Below, one piece after another: positions 32,472-38,919 of a stretch of 58,779 nucleotides of DNA. Every line of letters starts with the position of its first letter. Positions within the stretch are counted from its first letter, which is position 1. The DNA is from CAZKWG01 sp964615375 (lineage in GTDB: Bacteria; Myxococcota_A; UBA796; CAZKWG01), in NCBI GenBank assembly GCA_964615375.1, contig CAZTOW010000057.1, positions 1 to 58,779 on the forward strand. Reading direction: 5' to 3'. Below the pieces are notes generated by a model, which saw nothing but the letters and a program-made list of their open reading frames with translations, did not search any database and was not told where the DNA came from. The translations under genes and the position numbers were made by a program.

Positions 32472-33089
32472 TCACTCCTCCTGGTAGCTGTAACGCTCCT
32501 CGAGCCAGGGGTCGGCGCGATTGTGATATCCGCGCTCCTCCCAGAAGCCGCGCTTGTCGGTCTCGCGCAGCTCGATGCCGCTGACCCACTTGGCGCTCTT
32601 CCAGGCGTAGAGGTGGTGGACGATGAGCCGCACCGGGCCGCCGTGCTCCGGCGTGATGGGCTGCCCGTCGTGGTGGGTGGCCAGCAGGTTGTCGTGGCCC
32701 AGCAGGTCGCCCAGCGTGAGGTTCGTCGTGTAGCCGACGCTGTCGTAGCAGTGGACGAGCGCGTGCTTCGCGCCCGGAAGCGGGCCCGCGCGCTGCACCA
32801 GCGCGTCCACGCTGTAGCCGCCCCAGCGGTTGTCGAACTTCGACCAGGTCGTCACGCAATGCCAGTCGCGCGTCAGCTCCACCCGCTGAAGCCCCATCAG
32901 CTCCTCCCAGGTGAGGCTGTAGGGTCGCTCGACCTGCCCCCAGACGCGGAAGCGCCAGGTGGCCGGGTCGAAGGCGGGGATGGGCCCCTCGTGCAGGACC
33001 GGCCAGCCACGGACCACCTTCTGCCCGGGCGGGAGCCGGTCGGTAGAGCGGGCCTTCTGCGTGGCCTTTCCCAGACGCCAGAGCGGCAT
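32472..33089 (-). CDS. Sulfite-oxidase-like molybdopterin oxidoreductase
   Basis: 205 aa, ATG 33089 sharing one base with the previous stop (TGATG). The single molybdopterin domain shows VELTRDWHCVTTWSKFDNRW, whose cysteine is the molybdenum ligand, plus HCYDSVGYTTNL, HGGPVRLIVHHLYAWKSAKW and WVSGIELRETDKRGFWEERG. There is no Tat signal and no dimerisation domain, unlike YedY/MsrP or true sulfite oxidase; it belongs to the small YuiH-like group. Substrate unknown. It needs molybdenum cofactor made elsewhere in the genome. Confidence 0.9.
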   Translation of the reverse strand: MPLWRLGKATQKARSTDRLPPGQKVVRGWPVLHEGPIPAFDPATWRFRVWGQVERPYSLTWEELMGLQRVELTRDWHCVTTWSKFDNRWGGYSVDALVQRAGPLPGAKHALVHCYDSVGYTTNLTLGDLLGHDNLLATHHDGQPITPEHGGPVRLIVHHLYAWKSAKWVSGIELRETDKRGFWEERGYHNRADPWLEERYSYQEE

Positions 33090-33871
33090 CAGGCGCCCGT
33101 GAGCTGGAGCTGCGTGAAGCCGAAGCGCACGCGGAGCGTCAGATCGTTCTCCGTGACCTCGATCTCCACGTCGTCCACGCCCATCTTCAGCTTGAGCGGG
33201 CCGCCGGCGGGGGCCACCATCTCCTCGAGCTGGTCCTTCTTCAAGATGGGCACGCTGGACCACTTCGCCGCCTGCTGGGCCAGGAGCTGGTCGGCCCCCT
33301 GCTTGAGCAGGCGCATGACGACGTGATCCCCGAGGTGAACCGCCGGGTCGAGCACCTTGCCCACCACCGCGCGCTGATCCTTGTCGAAGTGGATCTCGCC
33401 CAGGTGGCAGGTGGCCCCGAGCCGCTTCTCCAGGGTGAACGGCATCTCGATGTTGTTGCGGAGCAGGTGGATGCGGCCCGAGACGGTCAGCCGGGCGTGC
33501 GCGTCCACGCCGATCTTCTGCGTGGCGTAGTGGAAATTGCTGCCCTCGCGGTCGATGTCCACCCGCCAGGCGCCCTCCACCCGGACCACGTCGTTCAGGA
33601 CCTGGTAGACCTGGTCGCGGCGCTGGTGCCAGAGCTCGCGCGTGCGGCCGGTGAGCTGTCGGACGGCGGGCGGGCGGCTCTGGTCTTCCAGGAGCGCGAC
33701 CACCTTCTCCTTCACCTGAAGCTGCTTGACGCCCTGGTAGAGGAGCTTCCCCGCCTCGAACTCGCCCTCTGCCACCTTGACGGGCAGGGCCGCGCCGACG
33801 AGATCGTCCCAGAGGGCTTTCCCGATCGACAGGGACAGGTGGTAGTGGTCACGCAGGGGCCTGGGGGGCAT
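33089..33871 (-). CDS. Hypothetical protein, possible lipid-binding-like domain
   Basis: 260 aa, ATG 33871 with GGAGG upstream. No signal peptide is visible despite a body that alternates strands (RLTVSGRIHLLRNNIEM, KMGVDDVEIEVTENDLTLRV) around a helical start. The tandem amphipathic strands recall TULIP/BPI-like or DUF4403 proteins, but the match is loose and I do not assign a family. The start ATG and the one-base overlap with the oxidoreductase gene indicate coupling with that enzyme and the TIGR01777 protein. Confidence 0.7.
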   Translation of the reverse strand: MPPRPLRDHYHLSLSIGKALWDDLVGAALPVKVAEGEFEAGKLLYQGVKQLQVKEKVVALLEDQSRPPAVRQLTGRTRELWHQRRDQVYQVLNDVVRVEGAWRVDIDREGSNFHYATQKIGVDAHARLTVSGRIHLLRNNIEMPFTLEKRLGATCHLGEIHFDKDQRAVVGKVLDPAVHLGDHVVMRLLKQGADQLLAQQAAKWSSVPILKKDQLEEMVAPAGGPLKLKMGVDDVEIEVTENDLTLRVRFGFTQLQLTGA

Positions 33872-33898
33872 CGATCCTCCGCTCGTCCGGGGAGGATA

Positions 33899-34318
33899 TC
33901 AGAGCAGATCGGTGCCGCGGAAGAAATAAGCGATCTCCTGCGCGGCGGTCTCGGGGGCGTCGGAGCCGTGGACGGCGTTCTCGCCGATGCTGGAGGCGTA
34001 GAGCTTGCGGAGCGTGCCCTCGGCGGCGTTCGCCGGGTTCGTGGCGCCCATGATCTCGCGGTTGCGCGCGATGGCGTTCTCACCCTCCAGCACCATGACC
34101 ACGCAGGGGCCGCTGCTCATGAACTGGGTCAGCTCGCCGAAGAAGGGGCGACCGGCGTGGACGGCGTAGAAGCCCTCGGCCTCGCGCAGGGACATGTGCA
34201 GCTTGCGCACGGCCTTGATCGTCAGACCCTCGGCCTCGAAGCGGGCGATGATCTTGCCGATGTAGTTCTTGCGGGTCGCGTCGGGCTTGATGATGGAGAG
34301 GGTGCGCTCGACAGCCAT
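33899..34318 (-). CDS. ndk: Nucleoside-diphosphate kinase
   Basis: 139 aa, ATG 34318 with AGGAGA upstream. It transfers phosphate from ATP to NDPs through a phospho-histidine. The N-terminus ERTLSIIKPDATRKNYIGKI and the active-site segment NAVHGSDAPETAAQEIAYFF, with its catalytic His, match Ndk exactly. REIMGATNPANAAEGTLRK is also diagnostic. Full length. Single gene; an 83-bp gap separates it from the ATPase/TOPRIM pair upstream, so it probably has its own promoter. Confidence 0.97.
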   Translation of the reverse strand: MAVERTLSIIKPDATRKNYIGKIIARFEAEGLTIKAVRKLHMSLREAEGFYAVHAGRPFFGELTQFMSSGPCVVMVLEGENAIARNREIMGATNPANAAEGTLRKLYASSIGENAVHGSDAPETAAQEIAYFFRGTDLL

Positions 34319-34401
34319 GTTCGTCTCCTGCGGGTCAGGGCCCGCCAGCGGGTTGGGGGCCCCGGATTAACGCGGCAGGGGAGGAGGGCAAGACCGGAGG
34401 C

Positions 34402-35094
34402 TCAGAGGTCCTCGGTGAGCACGATGTCGCGCGACAGGACCTCTTCCACGAACAGACCCAGGCTCGGGTTGTGGTCGGCGACCGCGAGGACGTCCTTTCT
34501 CCGTCGATAGAGGCGCCTGCTCAGGTCCTGGTAGCGAGCCGGGACTTTCGCGCCTCCGCTGTCGAGCTGTTGCTCTCCCCTGGCCCGAAGCTGCTCATTG
34601 ACGAGGTGCAGGCAGTTGTCGGTACGCCTACGCCGTCGAGGATCCTCAGGGAAGAGCGCTGGAAGGAACCAGCACTCCATGGACTCCACAGCGATGGCGA
34701 AGAGGATCCGCTCCTTGAGCGGCTCGAAGTCCTCCCCCATCGCGGCGATCAGCCGCGCGCGCACCGCGGCGGCGAGCTCACCCGGCTCCAGATCCCGGCC
34801 CTCCCCGCGCCGAGGCACATCGAAGCCGCGCTGCTCGCAGACGTCCGTGTCGATGTGGAGGATCAGGTAGTCGTTGAATTGAAGCGCGCGGCTGTGCTTC
34901 CCCGCCTGCAGCGCCCCGAAGACCCGCTGCCAGCCTCCCGGCGCGGGGCCTCCCCGAGCGGCGGCAGCGTCGAGGTCGGGCTGAATCACCGAGAAAGAAG
35001 GCTCGAGCCCATCACGGGCGAGCAGGGCCGTGACGATCCGCTTGAGGACGGGGATGTCACTCGGCCCCTCGGCGATGATGGCGAAGCTGGTCAT
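34402..35094 (-). CDS. TOPRIM-like partner of AAA ATPase
   Basis: 230 aa. N-terminus FAIIAEGPSDIPVLKRIVTAL has the conserved Glu of TOPRIM motif I, and YLILHIDTDVCEQRGFDV supplies the DxD motif; ILFAIAVESMECWFLPALF follows, as in DUF4276/DUF4435-type TOPRIM nucleases. The C-terminal part is basic (RRLYRRRKDVLA). The ATG is 2 bases past the stop of the ATPase gene, so the two are one unit. In OLD, PARIS and related defence modules an ATPase of this kind controls a TOPRIM nuclease. The assignment as nuclease is inference from motifs and pairing. Confidence 0.72.
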   Translation of the reverse strand: MTSFAIIAEGPSDIPVLKRIVTALLARDGLEPSFSVIQPDLDAAAARGGPAPGGWQRVFGALQAGKHSRALQFNDYLILHIDTDVCEQRGFDVPRRGEGRDLEPGELAAAVRARLIAAMGEDFEPLKERILFAIAVESMECWFLPALFPEDPRRRRRTDNCLHLVNEQLRARGEQQLDSGGAKVPARYQDLSRRLYRRRKDVLAVADHNPSLGLFVEEVLSRDIVLTEDL

Positions 35095-35096
35095 GC

Positions 35097-36251
35097 TCAG
35101 AAGTTCTCGGGCAACCCGCCCAGGATGCCGCCCATGAAGGCCTCGGAGAGGCGCATGGGTACTCCACCTGCCTCAGGATGTGGAGCCTTGACGCGCCGAA
35201 CGCGCGTGTCGCCCTCGATCCCGCGGGAGACCACGAAGAGGCGCTGCCGGTCGTCGCTCAGGTCGAGCCCGTCCAGGGCGGCGGGGTTGTGGGTGGTGAG
35301 GAGGAGCTGACGGTCGTGCTCCACGCTGAGCGCGGCCATCCGGCGGATCAGCTCCCGGCAGAGCTTCGGGTTCAGACTGGCGTCGATGTTGTCAACGGCG
35401 AAGAAGCGCGGGGTGTCCGGGCTGATGAGCAGCGTGAAGTAGAAGAGGAGGTACAGGAACCCCTCGTTGGCGCTGCGCTGGTCAAACAACTGACCGCTGG
35501 TCAGATATCGGTCCTGCATATGCAGGCTGCGCTCATAAGGGGCGGGATCCTGGGGGACGTGGAAGCCGCCGAACCAGTCGATGAGCGAGAGCTGCTCGTT
35601 GACGGCGGCGAGCGCCGAGGGCTCACGCCTCTCGAGCTGGCGCAGGTGGGCGAAGAGGCCCTCGCCCTTGACCCCGAGCGGGAGCACCTGGGTCTCTCCC
35701 TGGAAGGTGCGAAGCGCGGTGTTCTCGGGGGCGTAGATGAGGAATTTCGCGAGCGGCTGCTCCCACGCTTCGCGCGCCTGACGTCGCTCGAGCCACTTCT
35801 TCGATCCGATCTCGAGAAGCCGCTGAAGACGCTCCTCCTGAGAGAGCGAATCCTCGGCGAACAGCGCGGCGTTATCCGACGGCGCAAACCCCACCCCCAG
35901 ATTCCGAGAGGCCTCCCCCCACTCTGGGCTCAGCCCCTTCGTGCGCCATTGATACTCATAGTCCTGGAGCTCAGGCGAAGCGCCGCTCCTCCTCACCGAG
36001 AACCGGATCGGCCGGTCGTTCTCCCCCTCGAAGGCCGGCCGCATCAGCTCCGCGGCTGGCATCCGCACGCCCCGGACCCCCAGGTGCTCGTGCGTGAGGC
36101 TACCCGCGCAGTCCGCCCCCAGGAACGCGATGGCCTCGAGCAGGTTGCTCTTTCCACAGCCGTTCTCGCCGATGAAGATGTTGAGCCTTCCGAGCGGCAG
36201 GCGGAGCCTGGAGATCGACTTGAAGTTTTCGATGACGAGCTCGTCGATCAT
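35097..36251 (-). CDS. AAA15-type (OLD/RecF-like) ATPase
   Basis: 384 aa, ATG 36251 with GGGGGAG upstream. IDELVIENFKSISRLRLPLGRLNIFIGENGCGKSNLLEAI gives the SMC/RecF-like start and Walker A. YAPENTALRTFQ is the middle region, RFFAVDNIDASLNPKLCREL the Walker B (DNID instead of the usual DEPE) and QLLLTTHNPAALDGLDL the H-loop. There is no coiled coil, so it is of the AAA15/OLD-like rather than SMC kind. Paired with the TOPRIM-like gene 2 bp downstream. Codons appear less GC-rich than those of ndk and bfr on either side, which fits horizontal transfer of the pair. Confidence 0.88.
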   Translation of the reverse strand: MIDELVIENFKSISRLRLPLGRLNIFIGENGCGKSNLLEAIAFLGADCAGSLTHEHLGVRGVRMPAAELMRPAFEGENDRPIRFSVRRSGASPELQDYEYQWRTKGLSPEWGEASRNLGVGFAPSDNAALFAEDSLSQEERLQRLLEIGSKKWLERRQAREAWEQPLAKFLIYAPENTALRTFQGETQVLPLGVKGEGLFAHLRQLERREPSALAAVNEQLSLIDWFGGFHVPQDPAPYERSLHMQDRYLTSGQLFDQRSANEGFLYLLFYFTLLISPDTPRFFAVDNIDASLNPKLCRELIRRMAALSVEHDRQLLLTTHNPAALDGLDLSDDRQRLFVVSRGIEGDTRVRRVKAPHPEAGGVPMRLSEAFMGGILGGLPENF

Positions 36252-36270
36252 CTCGCTCCCCCGCGGAAGC

Positions 36271-36747
36271 TCAGCCCTCGTGGATCTGCTGCGCGAGCCA
36301 GTTGGCCTCGCCGATGCGCTCGATGGCGGCGAGCTGGGCGTCGATCCAGTCGATGTGCTCCTCCTCGCTGACCAGGATGCTCTCCAGCAGCGCGCGGGAG
36401 CCGTTGTCGCCGACCTCGGTGCAGAGCGTGATGCCCTTGTTCAGCCGGGTCACCGCCTCGTGCTCCAGCGCGAGGTCGCTCTTCAGCATCTCGACGACGG
36501 TCTCGCCGATGCGCAGGGGGAAGAGGCGCTGGAGGTTGGGCAGGCCCTCCAGGTAGAGGATGCGCTCGGTCACGCTCTCGGCGTGGCGCATCTCGTCGAT
36601 GCTCTCCTTGCGGATGTAGGCGTGCAGGCGGGCGAAACCCCAGTTCTTGCACATCTTCGCGTGCAGGAAGTACTGGTTGATCGCGGTGAGCTCCGCGCTC
36701 AGAACATCGTTGAGGACGTGGACGACCCGGGCGTCTGCCTGCTTCAC
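36271..36747 (-). CDS. bfr: Bacterioferritin
   Basis: 158 aa, GTG 36747 with TGGAGC upstream. Diiron ligands are visible: Glu19 in LSAELTAINQYFLHA, Glu52 and His55 in IDEMRHAES, then ALEHEAVTRLN and SEEEHIDWIDAQL. Met53 is the heme-axial methionine of true bacterioferritins. It stores iron as a 24-mer with ferroxidase activity. It lies 64 bp downstream of bfd and is probably co-transcribed with it from a Fur-box promoter; that arrangement is less usual, since bfr storage genes are often not Fur-repressed. Confidence 0.97.
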   Translation of the reverse strand: MKQADARVVHVLNDVLSAELTAINQYFLHAKMCKNWGFARLHAYIRKESIDEMRHAESVTERILYLEGLPNLQRLFPLRIGETVVEMLKSDLALEHEAVTRLNKGITLCTEVGDNGSRALLESILVSEEEHIDWIDAQLAAIERIGEANWLAQQIHEG

Positions 36748-36811
36748 GGCGAAGCTCCAGTGAGAGAGGGGCGATGAGCGTCCTCTAACGCGCCGCCCCG
36801 ACCTCGCGAGC

Positions 36812-36997
36812 CTACTTCGCCGCGGGGGCGCCCAGGGCGCGCGCGTCCCGGACCACGCGGGCGAGCGTGGGCTGGCAGGTGCCGCAGCCCGTCCCCGCGC
36901 CCGTGCAGCGGGAGACCTGCTCGGCGGTGCTGGCGCCGCCCAGCACGGCCTGAACGATGAGCCTGTCGGAGACGCGGTGGCAGCTGCAGACGATCAT
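36812..36997 (-). CDS. bfd: Bacterioferritin-associated ferredoxin
   Basis: 61 aa. IVCSCHRVSDRLIVQAVLGG with the first Cys pair (C-x-C) and GTGCGTCQPTLARVV with the second (C-x2-C) are the [2Fe-2S] ligands of Bfd. The protein docks on Bfr and delivers electrons to release stored iron. A near-perfect Fur box sits 11 bp upstream of its start, so it should be expressed in iron starvation. First gene of a bfd-bfr unit. Confidence 0.95.
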   Translation of the reverse strand: MIVCSCHRVSDRLIVQAVLGGASTAEQVSRCTGAGTGCGTCQPTLARVVRDARALGAPAAK

Positions 36998-37007
36998 GGC
37001 CTCGCCC

Positions 37008-37047
37008 TGATAATGAAAATCATTATCAGAATGGTGCCCGGCGTCAA
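37008..37047 (-). promoter_or_regulatory. Fur box and promoter of bfd-bfr
   Basis: Bases 37009-37027 differ from the 19-bp classical Fur consensus at only one position; the inverted repeat runs from 37008 to 37028 (TGATAATGA ... TCATTATCA). On the minus strand TTGACG (complement of 37042-37047) lies 16 bp before TAATGA, so the Fur box covers the -10 region and the start point. Iron-loaded Fur would therefore block transcription. Confidence 0.92.
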
Positions 37048-37054
37048 GCGCGCT

Positions 37055-38803
37055 TCACTTCACCACGCAGAAGGGGAATCCCACCTTGCAATTCAGCGTG
37101 ACGGTCTGCCCGGTTTTCACGTTGACCTCCCCCAGGCTCTTGCCCGAGGGGTCGGTGGTCGAGCGCACCGTGTACGTGCCCGTGGGCACGCGCCCGGCAC
37201 CGTAGGACCGCGCGCCCTTGAAGAGGCGGATGCCGGTCATGTCGCCCAGGATCACGACGTTGCCGGTGGGCTTCGGCTGGGCCGTGGGCGTGGCGGGGGC
37301 CTCGGTCTTCGCGGTCTGCTCCGGCGCCGCCACCTCGGGCTTCGCCGCGACCTCCGTGGGCTGCGCCTCGACCGGCTGCGCCTCTGTGGGCTGGGCCTCG
37401 GTCGGCTGCGCCTCGACCGGCTGCGCCTCCGTCGGGGTGGGGACGACGGCCAGGGCGGCGCTCTGCTCGCCGCTCGCCTCCGGCGCCAGGGTCTGCGCGA
37501 TCTCCGGCGGGGGAGCAGTCCCTCCACCGGACGCCCGCTCCTCGGGGAGCAGCACCCAGGCCGCCACCGCCAGCCCCAGCCCGATGACCACGCTGGCCCC
37601 GAAGGCCGCGGCCAGCACCCCAGCCACGCCCATCAGGTAGCCCTGGGGCGGGTGCTCGGGGGCCTGGGGCTCCTCGGGCGGGAGCGGGTCGAGCTCGGGC
37701 TCCAGGCGCGGGGCCTGATCGCGCTCGGCGGCCGAGATCTCGGGGAGCGTGCCCTCCTCGGGGAGCGGCGGCGCGGGCGCGGGCGGCATGGAGGGGAGCG
37801 CGCGGTTGAAGCCCACCCCCGGGGCGGAGCTCTCGGTGAGCACGTTCCCCACGCGCTCGTCGCTGGAGACCGCGACCTGCTTCAGCACCTCGGGCACCAC
37901 GTCCTCGGCCCAGTCCGAGAGCCAGGGCTCGGGGAAGCGCACCCGCACGGAGCGCAGGCGGCGCTCCAGCTCGCGGGCGGGAGGCCGGGAGGTCGGCTCG
38001 TAGGCGATGCACTCGCCCAGCACCTGGTAGAGCTCCTCGTCGGGCACCACCTCCCAGAGCTTCGCCAGCGCCTGGTCGATCATCGCGTCGTGGGCGTCGG
38101 GCTCGGGGTTGGTGCGGCCCAGCGGCGCGCCCGTGATGAGCTCGAAGAGCACCGCGCCCAGCGCGTAGACGTCTCCGGCGTGGGAGTTCTCGTTCTCCAG
38201 GCGCTCCGGCGCCATGTAGCCCAGGCTGCCGAAGGCCACGACGCTGGTGCGGGCCTCCCGGGCCTCGAACTCAGCGCGCGCCACGCCGAAGTCCAGCACC
38301 TTGACCTCGCCCGCGCCCGAGATCAGGAGGTTCGACGGCTTGATGTCGCGGTGCAGCAGGCGCATGGGCCCGCTCTGGCCGATGGGGCGCTCGTAGGCCA
38401 CGTACAGCGCGTTGGCGACCTCCTGGATGATCTCGATGGCCACGCCCACCGGCACCTTGCCGCGGGTCAGGAGCTGCTTGAGGTCGACGCCCTCGATGTA
38501 CTCCATCACGACGGTCCAGCGACCGTCGAGCTGCAGGAGCCCGTCCACGTTGACGATCGACCGGTGGCGCAGGAGCCCGAGCATCCGCGCCTCGTCGCGC
38601 AGCCGCTCCTGTGTGCCCTCCACGCCCGCGACCGCGTCGTTGAGGATCTTGAGCGCCACCATCTTGGTGAAGCCGCCCTGGCCGACCAGCTCGGCCTTGT
38701 AGACCGTCCCGAAACCACCGCGGCCGATGGTCTCGAGGATGCGGTAGCGCCGGCCTTCGAGCTCGAGCACAGGGACGCTCCGAGTTTCAACCCTCTGGAT
38801 CAT
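37055..38803 (-). CDS. Transmembrane Ser/Thr protein kinase
   Basis: 582 aa. Hanks-type kinase domain about residues 20-280: GRGGFGTVYKAELVG, VALKIL with the ATP lysine, LLHRDIKPSNLLIS, VKVLDFGVARAEF and GSLGYMAPERLENE. A proline-rich juxtamembrane linker leads to one membrane helix near 395-420 (VAGVLAAAFGASVVIGLGLA). Outside are repeats of TEAQP/VEAQP, then a PEGA-like domain of 65 residues (VVILGDMTGIRLFKGARSYG, GTYTVRSTT). Typical of myxobacterial signalling kinases. No ribosome site is seen at ATG 38803; a perfect palindrome lies 10 bp upstream. Confidence 0.94.
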   Translation of the reverse strand: MIQRVETRSVPVLELEGRRYRILETIGRGGFGTVYKAELVGQGGFTKMVALKILNDAVAGVEGTQERLRDEARMLGLLRHRSIVNVDGLLQLDGRWTVVMEYIEGVDLKQLLTRGKVPVGVAIEIIQEVANALYVAYERPIGQSGPMRLLHRDIKPSNLLISGAGEVKVLDFGVARAEFEAREARTSVVAFGSLGYMAPERLENENSHAGDVYALGAVLFELITGAPLGRTNPEPDAHDAMIDQALAKLWEVVPDEELYQVLGECIAYEPTSRPPARELERRLRSVRVRFPEPWLSDWAEDVVPEVLKQVAVSSDERVGNVLTESSAPGVGFNRALPSMPPAPAPPLPEEGTLPEISAAERDQAPRLEPELDPLPPEEPQAPEHPPQGYLMGVAGVLAAAFGASVVIGLGLAVAAWVLLPEERASGGGTAPPPEIAQTLAPEASGEQSAALAVVPTPTEAQPVEAQPTEAQPTEAQPVEAQPTEVAAKPEVAAPEQTAKTEAPATPTAQPKPTGNVVILGDMTGIRLFKGARSYGAGRVPTGTYTVRSTTDPSGKSLGEVNVKTGQTVTLNCKVGFPFCVVK

Positions 38804-38813
38804 GGGGGATGCT

Positions 38814-38831
38814 AACTTGACCTGTCAAGTT
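38814..38831. promoter_or_regulatory. 18-bp perfect palindrome, candidate operator
   Basis: AACTTGAC-CT-GTCAAGTT reads the same on both strands apart from the two central bases. It lies 10 bp before the kinase start and 88 bp before the divergent GH92 gene, in an otherwise GC-rich gap. On the minus strand it contains TTGACA, a good -35, but the -10 would fall at the start codon. A binding site for a dimeric regulator is likely; which one is unknown. Confidence 0.55.
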
Positions 38832-38919
38832 CCGCACACCCCCCACACGACCGAAGGGTAGCAGATGCGAAGCCCTGGGGGAATCTCCCCGCTCGGCCGG
38901 TGCCAGGATAACAGGCACC

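Noticed and set aside
37351..37437. Repeat in kinase gene as a mobile or regulatory repeat
   Set aside because: It encodes in-frame TEAQP/VEAQP units in the extracytoplasmic linker, so it is a protein repeat.
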